The notes beneath the pieces were generated by a model. It worked only from the letters and a program-made list of their open reading frames with translations, made no database searches and had not been told where the DNA came from. Below, piece by piece: positions 30,951 to 38,641 of a stretch of DNA of 64,000 nucleotides (positions are counted from its first letter, which is position 1; each line of letters starts with the position of its first letter). The stretch is from IMG/VR virus record IMGVR_UViG_3300026552_000002, positions 1 to 64,000 of that record, one strand, 5' to 3'. The translations under genes were made by a program, and so were the position numbers. Source of the DNA: a virus.

Positions 30951-31142
30951 CTACTCGGCCGGAGCCTCGGCCGTCTTCTCAGTCTTGGCGGTCTTAGTGG
31001 TGGCCTTGACCTCTTCGATCTCGCCGTGCTGCAGGTATGCTGTCTCCTGCCCCGGCGGCACCTCGAACTCCGCGCCCGGTTCGACCGTGCCGACCGGGGC
31101 TTGAAACGCCGTGGGCTGCGTACCGGTGTAGCGAACCTTCAT
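30951..31142 (-). CDS. Small head-tail region protein, 63 aa
   Basis: ATG 31142, with RBS overlap from the previous gene. The first half is a small beta fold (MKVRYTGTQPTAFQAPVGTVEPGAEFEVPPGQ), followed by a Lys/Thr/Ala/Glu tail. This opening is common among short actinophage proteins between the connector and major tail genes. Possibly a tail-tube or decoration accessory protein. Confidence 0.6.
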   Translation of the reverse strand: MKVRYTGTQPTAFQAPVGTVEPGAEFEVPPGQETAYLQHGEIEEVKATTKTAKTEKTAEAPAE

Positions 31143-31149
31143 CGCCTAC

Positions 31150-31611
31150 CTACTCCTTGAAACTGTCCTCGACGGCGCGGGAGAAGTTCCGCTCGATGTC
31201 GTCGCGCTTGGCTTCCAACACGCGCGCCGGGAAATCGTTGGGCCGCTCGATACCGGGGTGGTTGACGTGCAAGCCGCGAACGAACCAACGCCCCTCCCGT
31301 TCCCAGAAGAAATGCAGGAAGCGAGCGGCCACGGGTTCGATGCCGTGCGGCGCCGCACCACCGATGACCCACTTCGCGTAGCGCTTGGGGGTCTCGAAGA
31401 ACAGTTGGACGCCGTCGCCGGCCTGGGTGTTGCGCCGATAGCGGATGGACAGAGCCAGGCTGCCGGTCTTCTTGGGCGCTTCGTCCGAGAGCGCCTGGCG
31501 TACCGGCGGGCCGGTGTCATCGGCGAACTTCACCGCCGCCTTGGTCCAGCGCCAGCGGTGCACGTGCGAGTTGGTCCACCCCGGTCCATCGCGGTAGATC
31601 CGCAGACTCAT
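31150..31611 (-). CDS. HK97 gp10-like head-tail joining protein
   Basis: 153 residues; ATG overlaps the previous stop. It has a helix (KFADDTGPPVRQALSDEAPKKTGSLALSI), then strands with IGGAAPHGIEPVAARFLHFFW, and a final helix. This is the pattern of the gp10/minor-tail family that completes the connector between capsid and tail tube. It is coupled to the preceding gene. Confidence 0.78.
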   Translation of the reverse strand: MSLRIYRDGPGWTNSHVHRWRWTKAAVKFADDTGPPVRQALSDEAPKKTGSLALSIRYRRNTQAGDGVQLFFETPKRYAKWVIGGAAPHGIEPVAARFLHFFWEREGRWFVRGLHVNHPGIERPNDFPARVLEAKRDDIERNFSRAVEDSFKE

Positions 31612-32096
31612 GCCTGCACCACCTCCAACACCTCGGTCTGCAGCCGGGCGACGTAATAGACCATCCGCATCGTGTTGGGCGTGCGCTCCGGCGGATACTC
31701 CAGCTCGAAGTCCTCGCCAATCTCCAGCATCTGGGAGACCTCGCCCGTGGTCGGGTCGGTGATGGCAACCGGCATGATGTCGGTGCGCAGCGCCTTCATG
31801 ACGGCGTCGATCACCAGGGGAAACTCCTGATCAACCACGGGATCGTGCGTCGTGTCGGACACCGTTTCATACGACAGGAACGCATCGACCTTCCAGCGGT
31901 ACTCCTGGAAGCCACCTCCGCGCGGGATGGTCTGTCGCCGACCCCGCATCCGGCCGCCCCAGATATAGCACTTGGGGCCGTCGAGGTTTTCCATCGCCGG
32001 TGGCTGAATCCACGCCACCAGGGCGGGAAGCTGCCCGGGAAGCGCGAGTCCGTCGAGGATCCCTTGCACGTGGTGCTGGACCGCGTTCAGCCCCAT
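31608..32096 (-). CDS. Tail terminator/head-completion-like protein
   Basis: 162 residues; ATG overlaps the previous stop (TGATG). It is alpha/beta, with an N-terminal helix (AVQHHVQGILDGLALPGQLPA) and beta strands (KVDAFLSYETVSDTTHDPVVDQEFPLVIDAVM) as in gpU-type tail terminators. The place in the operon, between connector and gp10-like genes, fits. Identity is by layout more than by motif. Confidence 0.65.
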   Translation of the reverse strand: MGLNAVQHHVQGILDGLALPGQLPALVAWIQPPAMENLDGPKCYIWGGRMRGRRQTIPRGGGFQEYRWKVDAFLSYETVSDTTHDPVVDQEFPLVIDAVMKALRTDIMPVAITDPTTGEVSQMLEIGEDFELEYPPERTPNTMRMVYYVARLQTEVLEVVQA

Positions 32097-33025
32097 CAGA
32101 TGACCCGACCGTAGGCTTCGAGGATCTTCTTAGCCTGCCGGCGCAGGTCCTCGGCGCCCTTGCCGCCGATGGTCTCCGAACCGGACACGCTCTGCATGAG
32201 CATCGCCGAGGCGCCGGAGTCCAGCACCTCCGATGAGGCCAGCAGGATCGTGGCCCAGGAGATGTCCTGCGGGATGGCCGAGCACACGATGCCGGCGGCG
32301 TGGCTGCTGGCCAGCGGAGTCGTCAGGGTGGCGGTGCCGGGCCCGACCGGGACCGAGGTACCCATGACGGTCGCCGGCGCGTCCGCGGTGACCGAGTTGA
32401 CGGTGACCATCTCGGTGTTGGCCCCGTCATACAGCCAACAGCGGGCGCCGGCCATGCCGGTGACGTCGTCCACGCGCAGGCTGGTCGCGCCGGCGGCGGC
32501 CGTGGCCAGCAGCGCCGCGTGCGGCCAGCCGTTGACATAGCTAACCTGCAGCCGGTGTCCGCGGCGACCGTTCCACCAGGACACGTAGCCCGGCGAGATG
32601 TCGATCATCGATGGTCCGTCGGCTGACGCACCGGGTGCGGTGGTGCCATACACGCTGCTGATCTGCGCACTTGGGCGCATCGCGGTACCGGGGATCGTGA
32701 TCCAGTTCGGGGGGATCACATCCGCCGGCGAATACTGGCCGCCGATGATGCTGATGATCGGCCAGCGGGAGGCGAGCAGGGTGACCACGCCGGTGTTGTC
32801 CACCGTCACGCGGTAGTCCGGGCCGACCTCTTCCTCCACGTCCAGCGTTGCCCGCAGCGGCTGGTTGCACAGCCGATCCACCTCGCCGGTGGCCCGCCAG
32901 CACACGTTGGTCTGCTCGGCGAGCTGCTCGGCCGCGGTCGCCTTGGGCCAGGGCACGACGGACCAGGGTAGGCCGGTGGGCGCGTTGACGATCATCTCCG
33001 GCGTGACGTAGGGGGTGGCCGTCAG
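32096..33025 (-). CDS. Head-tail connector protein
   Basis: Read from CTG 33025, one nucleotide past the previous stop with GGTGAGG upstream, giving LTATPYVTPEMIVNAPTG; ATG 32995 is the first canonical start. It has about 309 residues: a helical N-terminus (EQLAEQTNVCWRATGEVDRLCNQPL), a beta region and an Ig-like insertion (about 180-245, ATSLRVDDVTGMAGARCWLYDG). The head and tail of this protein match adaptor-type proteins that extend the portal. Confidence 0.68.
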   Translation of the reverse strand: MTATPYVTPEMIVNAPTGLPWSVVPWPKATAAEQLAEQTNVCWRATGEVDRLCNQPLRATLDVEEEVGPDYRVTVDNTGVVTLLASRWPIISIIGGQYSPADVIPPNWITIPGTAMRPSAQISSVYGTTAPGASADGPSMIDISPGYVSWWNGRRGHRLQVSYVNGWPHAALLATAAAGATSLRVDDVTGMAGARCWLYDGANTEMVTVNSVTADAPATVMGTSVPVGPGTATLTTPLASSHAAGIVCSAIPQDISWATILLASSEVLDSGASAMLMQSVSGSETIGGKGAEDLRRQAKKILEAYGRVI

Positions 33026-33026
33026 A

Positions 33027-33203
33027 TCACCTCACCTTCGCTCGCCGCACACACCGCTTGCACCACCACGACTCGCCCATCCAACGGGCGTGGCGTTCAC
33101 AGACCCGGTTGTCGCACTCGGTGCACGCGATGATGCCCACGGGTCGGGTTTTGCGTGCCCTCTGACCGCCACACAGGGCGCAGCCGAGGTTGCCGATGCC
33201 CAT
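33027..33203 (-). CDS. Small treble-clef zinc protein, 58 aa
   Basis: ATG 33203. Seven cysteines (CALCGG, CTECDNRVC, WWCKRC) and His39 suggest two zinc sites in a RING- or treble-clef-like fold. It lies in the head module between connector genes. Similar very short zinc proteins appear in many actinophage structural regions, but their function is not known to me. Confidence 0.65.
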   Translation of the reverse strand: MGIGNLGCALCGGQRARKTRPVGIIACTECDNRVCERHARWMGESWWCKRCVRRAKVR

Positions 33204-33204
33204 G

Positions 33205-33525
33205 TCAGTCCTTGTTGGACAGCCGCTTGATCTCCTCCATGAGGCCGGGGATCGCGGCCAGGGATTCGAGGATGTTCTTGTTGGCCGCGCGCTCCTGGGC
33301 TTCGAGCTGGGCGGCCTCGTCCTTGGTTGGCGGTGCCGGCTTGTCGGCCGGACCCCACAGTTCGTGCCCGGCCAGCGTCGGCTCACAGGTGGGGCAGGCG
33401 ATCACGAACTCGTCATGCTCGGTGGTGGCATTGCGGCCGGTGCCGACCTTGCGCGTCTTGCGGGTGTGGGTGCACCCGTCCGGACCGACGTAGCTCATCA
33501 CCGAGCTAGCAGCGCGGAGAGCCAT
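33205..33525 (-). CDS. Hypothetical head-module protein, 106 aa
   Basis: ATG 33525, four nt past the previous stop with GGAG upstream. It has Cys18 and a CPTC motif (about 44-47), then a Pro-rich linker and a helical coiled-coil-like C-terminus (EAAQLEAQERAANKNILESLA). Possibly a zinc-binding capsid accessory protein. Confidence 0.6.
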   Translation of the reverse strand: MALRAASSVMSYVGPDGCTHTRKTRKVGTGRNATTEHDEFVIACPTCEPTLAGHELWGPADKPAPPTKDEAAQLEAQERAANKNILESLAAIPGLMEEIKRLSNKD

Positions 33526-33528
33526 GGT

Positions 33529-33795
33529 TTAGAGCTCCTTGAGAGTAGCCCCGCAGCGCGGGCAGCGGATCGAAAACGAGTGCGGCGTGAAACCGCAGGT
33601 ACAGCGCTCGCCAGGCAGCGACGTGAAACCGGTGATGCGAGCGTGGACGTACTTTCCGGCCTTGCTGCGGATCTCGGCATCGTGGACCGGGTTGTCAACG
33701 GTGATGTGCCCGGAAGCATCCGCGGAATACCGCGTACCGTCCTTGTCCATTGTCAATCCGTCGCAACCCGGCGGAAGCGTGTACTGAGTCGCCAT
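33529..33795 (-). CDS. Small zinc-ribbon protein next to the major capsid gene, 88 aa
   Basis: ATG 33795, 6 nt after AAAGGG; the ORF start at 33801 is also possible. It ends in CTCGFTPHSFSIRCPRCGATL, a classic four-cysteine zinc ribbon. The first half is beta-rich. The gene directly follows the major capsid gene, where decoration or head-completion proteins are usually encoded. Confidence 0.62.
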   Translation of the reverse strand: MATQYTLPPGCDGLTMDKDGTRYSADASGHITVDNPVHDAEIRSKAGKYVHARITGFTSLPGERCTCGFTPHSFSIRCPRCGATLKEL

Positions 33796-33867
33796 CACCA
33801 TCCCTTTCTGGGGCCCGCGGCGGCGCGCACCGAGGGGAGAAGCAGTACGCGCCGCCGTGGGTGGAAC

Positions 33868-35715
33868 TCAGGAGTACGGCGTGGTCGAGCTGCGCTGCAG
33901 ACCACCGAGAATGGCGTTGTACTGCGGGGCCATGCACACCACAGTTCCGTACAACGCAATCGAGTACCGGAACGACATGTCAATGACCGGCCAGCTAATG
34001 CTCAAGTAGTCCTGAACATTGTTGACTTCCCAAACATTGGACACGTTGCTCCACGGCTGGGACAGCGTGTACGAATTGAGCATCGCATTGCCCTGCGGCA
34101 TCCACGGATGCACCATGATCTTCACGACGTCGCGGGTCACCGGGTTGACCACCTGGGACACCGCGACGCCACCGGTCACGCCGGAGACCTGACCCTGGTC
34201 CACGGTCAACCGGTAATTGTTGCCGTGACCGTTGGCGATAATGTCGTCCGAAAGATGGCCGATGTCGCTGCCCTCGGCGATGATCTCGGCGGGGTTGACC
34301 CGCCAGCCGCCGGCGGTGGTGTAGGTGTTGTTGCCGAAACCGGTCACGGTGGTGCCGCCATCCCACATGGCTTCCAGCGCGGTGTTCACCACATTCAGCG
34401 ACAACATCTGACCGACCGACTTGTTGATGTAGCCGCCGACAAACCCGCTCGGGTACACGCCGTGGTTGGCGGCGTGCCCGCTCACCACGCTCATCATGCC
34501 CTCATAGGCGTTGGTGAACCCGGTGGTGTCGGTGGTCGGCGGGTTGGCGGATGTGGTGGGCAGCGCACCCTGCAGGGTGTAGCGGGTGCCGCCCACGCCG
34601 GAGGCCATCAGGTGGAATCCGGTGTTGGCCGGCGCGGCGGTGCCGGTGCCCACGTAAAGGTTGGCGGCCAAGCCCGCGAGCGGCGGGTTGTTGATCGTGA
34701 CGTCCACGACGTTGCCGGCGGCGGGCGCCACGCTCGCCGCGGTGGAGGCGACGGTCTCGCCGTTGAAGTTGGTGAACGTGACAACCACGTAGAGGTTGGT
34801 CGTGACGCCGGTGAGGCCCACTTCGCCGGTACCGGCCGCGCGGGCGGTCAGCGTCGGGGTGCCGGGTGCACCGAGGTTGCTCGCGGTGGAACCGATGAGC
34901 TGGTATTCCTCCGCCAGCATGGCCTCCTGCAGGAGGATGAGGTTGGCCAGGCCCGACAGGTCCTCGAACCCTTGCCCGGCGAATTGCGCTGGCCAGGTCA
35001 GCGATTCGGTAAGGCCCTGGAAGGAGTAGGGGATGTTGATTTCCGTGGCGGACTGCGAACCGGCCGGCGGGAGCTGGTTCGGCCAGTTGCCGCTGATCTG
35101 GCTGGTGGTCAGTTCCGGGATGAACATGGACTTGCCGGCGCCCTGGCCGCCGGTCTGGCTGCCCTGAATCCCGGTGATGAGCTTCGCGCGCACCGACGTG
35201 CCCTGCCCCTGCGTGCGCGGCAGCTTGTTGCGCATGGGGCTGAAAAACGGGTAGATCAACCGGCTCGGGGCGAGCAGGTTGAAGGGCACGAACCCGGAGG
35301 GCAGCGGCGAATTCAGGGTGAAGTTCTTGCCGAGGTCCGCGCCGATCTGCTTGATGGCGTCGGTGACCTGGCTCATCCACGGATTGCTGCCCGACGGGGA
35401 GGACTGGAACGCCGCGGCCAGAATCTGCTGGAATTCGGGCGCGATGCCCTTCTTGACCTCGGCCGGCGCGTGGAAACCCTTCCAGGTGGCTTCGGCCATG
35501 GAGTCCTGGGCGGAGCCGAGCCGGTCGATGATTTCGGTGTAGTCCTCGGTCGGGCGCTGCCCGCTGACGTAACCGGCGCCCTTGACCAAGTCGGGCTTGC
35601 GGAAAGCGTCGTCGAGTGCGGCCCGGACATCGGCGTGGCCGGCGGCCTCGCGCTCGGCCTTCTGCTTGATGTCGTCGGTTCCGGCTTCGGCGCCGGAGGG
35701 AAGAACTGTCGCCAC
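33868..35715 (-). CDS. Major capsid protein with an Ig-like inserted domain
   Basis: 615 residues, GTG 35715 after GGAGG TTT. The N-terminal arm (about 1-120) and the body (NLLAPSRLIYPFFSPMRNKLPR, GQGFEDLSGLANLILLQEAMLAEEYQLIG, DVVKIMVHPWMPQGNAML) fit the HK97-type coat of large actinophages. A beta-sandwich module (about 278-400, from PGTPTLTARAAGTGE to YTLQGALPTT) interrupts it and looks like an Ig/fibronectin domain that would project from the capsid. It follows the protease-scaffold gene. Confidence 0.85.
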   Translation of the reverse strand: MATVLPSGAEAGTDDIKQKAEREAAGHADVRAALDDAFRKPDLVKGAGYVSGQRPTEDYTEIIDRLGSAQDSMAEATWKGFHAPAEVKKGIAPEFQQILAAAFQSSPSGSNPWMSQVTDAIKQIGADLGKNFTLNSPLPSGFVPFNLLAPSRLIYPFFSPMRNKLPRTQGQGTSVRAKLITGIQGSQTGGQGAGKSMFIPELTTSQISGNWPNQLPPAGSQSATEINIPYSFQGLTESLTWPAQFAGQGFEDLSGLANLILLQEAMLAEEYQLIGSTASNLGAPGTPTLTARAAGTGEVGLTGVTTNLYVVVTFTNFNGETVASTAASVAPAAGNVVDVTINNPPLAGLAANLYVGTGTAAPANTGFHLMASGVGGTRYTLQGALPTTSANPPTTDTTGFTNAYEGMMSVVSGHAANHGVYPSGFVGGYINKSVGQMLSLNVVNTALEAMWDGGTTVTGFGNNTYTTAGGWRVNPAEIIAEGSDIGHLSDDIIANGHGNNYRLTVDQGQVSGVTGGVAVSQVVNPVTRDVVKIMVHPWMPQGNAMLNSYTLSQPWSNVSNVWEVNNVQDYLSISWPVIDMSFRYSIALYGTVVCMAPQYNAILGGLQRSSTTPYS

Positions 35716-35747
35716 AAACCTCCGTAATTGGGGGTCGACTGAGAGAT

Positions 35748-38132
35748 TCAGCGCTGGATGAGCTTCTGGAGTGCCTCCCGAGCGGCTTCGCGCTGCTGCG
35801 GGTCCGGCGAGCTCAGCCAGCGGGCGGTCCTGGAAATCTTTTCAGCCGTGGCCCCCTCCGGGGGCTCCTGAGCGTTCTTGGTGAGTTCGGGCAGGACCTG
35901 TTCCAGTCCGGCCATACCCCGCCACGGGGCCTGGCGCGGGTCGGGCTGCGCCGACAGCTCGTCGAGCTGGCTGCGCATCTTGGTCAGTTCGGCTTCGTAG
36001 ACCTGGGCCTGTTCGGACAGCTTCGTCTGGATCTGCTCGTTCACCAGGTCGGCGACGGCCGTCTTGAGCACGTCCGGCGAGGCGTGCTTGAACAACTCCG
36101 CGGTCGCGGCGGCGTGCACGGCCTGGGGGCCGTCGTCGGCGTGGTTGTCCTGGGTGTCGGTGCTGGGCTTGGGCTGCTCGGCCCATTCCAGGTGATACGG
36201 GCCCATGGGGCAGATGTGCGGGTGCGCGTCGGAGACGTGGTTGTGCAGGGTGGCCAGCGTCTTGACCAGGTCGGCCTCCACGCCCTTCTCTCCCGGCGCG
36301 GTGGACGACTGACTGCGCCCGCCCCGGCTGGGGGTGGCACCGCCGGAGCCGTGATCGCCGCGGAACTGTTCCGCCGAGATGGTGTGCGTGGGCGTGGGAA
36401 TCCGCGGGGACGATCCGGTCGCGGTCTGCGGGGCCCGCCCTGCGGACAGGAACGCGCGGCGGAACTGCTCGGGATGCGGCTGCTTGCCGCCCTCGCCGGT
36501 GGCCACCGGGGTCAGATGCGGGGCGTCCGGGTTGGCGCTGCGGAACGCCTTATGCAGCTCGCGGCGGGCCTGAGCCAGCTCGTCCTCGCCGTGCTCACCG
36601 ATGGCCGCGGCCGTGGAGTACGCCTTGGCCAGACCAGCGATGCGCTCGGCCATCTCGACCGACCCGGCCTGGTCGGTGATGGTGTTGTACGCCTGACTCA
36701 GCGCGCCGTGCAGCAAGGTGGGCGCGTTGTCGACCAGCTCACCCAGTGAGGTCTGCTCCAACCCGGGGTAGGCCGACTTCACGGTGACCCAGTCGTAGGC
36801 GCCGCACACCGCGTCGTGCAGGCGCCGCATCCCGTATGACACTCCGTCGGCCGGGTTGACCATCGGGGCGGCGCTGCCGGTGAGGTCGAGGTGATCGGGC
36901 TGCGCGGCCTTGTGTGCCTCGGCGTCCTCGCGTTCGTCCTGGCGCTGGTCGGCGATGGCGCGATCCACGTCCTCGTCGAGCGCTTCGAGGTCAGCCGTGA
37001 CCTGACGGTCGGCGGCATGACTGTCGCGGTCGGGGTCGCGCTGCTGGGCGCCGATGGCCTCACGGATGGCGTCCTTGATGTCCTCCAGCCCGGCTTCCAC
37101 CGTCTGGTCGGCGCTGGCCGACTTGCGGGTGGGCTTGGCGCCGCCGTCGCCGTAGTCGTCCGGGTCCTTGTCGTCGTCCTGGTCGTCATCCTTCGGCGTC
37201 TGGTCAGGCTTGTCATCGTCGTCGTCGGAGTCGTTGTCCTGAGGCTTGGCCATGTCGGCGTCGGCGACCTTCTTGTTGTCCGAGTCGTCGCCGTCCTTCC
37301 ACGAGTCCGGGATCTTGGCCTCGAACTCGGGGCCCTTACGCCGGGCGATGGCCTTGATGCGGCGGCGCACGGCGGCGGGGTCGTCGGCCTTACCGGCGAG
37401 GCTGGCGGCGTCGGAAACGTCCTTCGGGGACACGATCGGGTACGACCGGTTGGGCCCGGCGAAGTCCTTCTCCGGAATCTTGTCCCGGTCGGTGCCGCCA
37501 CCCACGCCCTTGTCATAGTCACGCTTTTCCACCGCTCCGTTGGCGTGACCGAGACGGCGCAGCATGTCGGCGACGTCGGAGGGGTTCACCGTGACCGCTT
37601 TATCCAGGTCCTGGACCTCCTGCCCCGTGAGGTCCACCAGGTCGTCGGCCATCTTCGCCAGCGTGACACGGCAGGACGGATTCGCCGGCCGGTCCACCAG
37701 GGACACTTCCACCGTCTCGCCATCCACGACCCGGCCGCCCTTGGCTACGGCGTCGCGGATAATGCGGGGCTTGGCGATGCCCACGCTGTATGCCTGCAAC
37801 ACTCCTTTGTTGACCAGACGCACGGCGGTCGGCTCACTGATCTCGGCCTTGAGCCACTCGCCGTCGTCGCGGCTGACGAGCTCGATGCCCTTCCCAGCAG
37901 GGTAGAGGCTGGCGGAGTGCATCACGCGGACGTTGGCTCCGGAGGCGAACCAGGACTGCAGCGACTTCTTGGCGAAACCAGGATCGATGATCTGCTGGTC
38001 GCGGTCCAACGCGCCGTCGGTGGCCAGACCCCACACCAGGACCGACCCGTCGTCCTGCTGTTCTGCCTTGGTGATCGGGATAGATACCCGAGCCATTTCG
38101 GTGTCGGGGTCGGCGGTGTAGAGCTGTGCCAC
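35748..38132 (-). CDS. Prohead protease fused to a scaffold-like region
   Basis: 794 residues from GTG 38132 (GGAGG TTT before it). The N-terminal protease domain (about 1-190) is of the XkdF/HK97 type: VWGLATDGALDRDQQIIDPG, FASGANVRVMHS with the catalytic His and VEVSLVDRPANPSC with the Ser context. After it come a very acidic segment (about 305-335, Asp-rich), helical coiled-coil stretches and a Gln-rich C-terminus typical of scaffolds. It would guide coat assembly then cleave itself and the coat N-terminus. Protease and scaffold as one gene is known in other phages, but this is a long version. Confidence 0.82.
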   Translation of the reverse strand: MAQLYTADPDTEMARVSIPITKAEQQDDGSVLVWGLATDGALDRDQQIIDPGFAKKSLQSWFASGANVRVMHSASLYPAGKGIELVSRDDGEWLKAEISEPTAVRLVNKGVLQAYSVGIAKPRIIRDAVAKGGRVVDGETVEVSLVDRPANPSCRVTLAKMADDLVDLTGQEVQDLDKAVTVNPSDVADMLRRLGHANGAVEKRDYDKGVGGGTDRDKIPEKDFAGPNRSYPIVSPKDVSDAASLAGKADDPAAVRRRIKAIARRKGPEFEAKIPDSWKDGDDSDNKKVADADMAKPQDNDSDDDDDKPDQTPKDDDQDDDKDPDDYGDGGAKPTRKSASADQTVEAGLEDIKDAIREAIGAQQRDPDRDSHAADRQVTADLEALDEDVDRAIADQRQDEREDAEAHKAAQPDHLDLTGSAAPMVNPADGVSYGMRRLHDAVCGAYDWVTVKSAYPGLEQTSLGELVDNAPTLLHGALSQAYNTITDQAGSVEMAERIAGLAKAYSTAAAIGEHGEDELAQARRELHKAFRSANPDAPHLTPVATGEGGKQPHPEQFRRAFLSAGRAPQTATGSSPRIPTPTHTISAEQFRGDHGSGGATPSRGGRSQSSTAPGEKGVEADLVKTLATLHNHVSDAHPHICPMGPYHLEWAEQPKPSTDTQDNHADDGPQAVHAAATAELFKHASPDVLKTAVADLVNEQIQTKLSEQAQVYEAELTKMRSQLDELSAQPDPRQAPWRGMAGLEQVLPELTKNAQEPPEGATAEKISRTARWLSSPDPQQREAAREALQKLIQR

Positions 38133-38146
38133 AAACCTCCTGATTG

Positions 38147-38629
38147 CTAGGGGCGTTGTGCGTAGTCGTGGTGATGTGTCGAGCGGGCGTGGGTGTGCGG
38201 GGCGTACCCGTGGGCGCGCAACACCCGGGCGATGCGGGTGTCGAGCCGGCGCCAGTCGCGGGCCGGTGTCCCGTCGTCGCAGACCCGGCCGACCCGTTCC
38301 AGCAGATCGGGTTGTCGTTGTTTGAGCCGGGCGGCGAACCTGGTGCAGCCCAAGCCTTCGGTCAGCCACCCGTTGGCGATGCGATACGGGCTCACGCACC
38401 AGCGCCGGCGGCAGTCCTGCATCCGCAGCGTCACGCCGCGGGCGGGAACCATGTCCTGCTCGACGATGACCAGGTCCTCATCCACCGTGGCCCACTCGCC
38501 GGCGAGCAGGGTCCAGTAGTGGTCGTCCTGCGCGGGATCGAGCTCCCATAAGGTGGCGCCACTGGCCTGGGCCCAGGTCTCGGTGTGGGGGTGCAGCATC
38601 CCCGCGACGTACGGGACGATGACGCTCAC
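38147..38629 (-). CDS. Small glycosyltransferase-like protein in the head module
   Basis: 160 residues, ATG 38629. VIVPYVAGMLHPHTETWAQA, then DLVIVEQDMVPARG and WCVSPYRIANGWLTEGLGCTRFAA resemble the short GT-A-like proteins found beside actinophage capsid genes, where E-Q-D stands in for the metal-binding DxD. It could add sugars to the capsid or tail proteins. The domain is shorter than a complete GT-A fold, and activity is unproven. It lies between the portal-MuF and protease genes. Confidence 0.6.
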   Translation of the reverse strand: MSVIVPYVAGMLHPHTETWAQASGATLWELDPAQDDHYWTLLAGEWATVDEDLVIVEQDMVPARGVTLRMQDCRRRWCVSPYRIANGWLTEGLGCTRFAARLKQRQPDLLERVGRVCDDGTPARDWRRLDTRIARVLRAHGYAPHTHARSTHHHDYAQRP

Positions 38630-38641
38630 TCGTCCGTCCTC

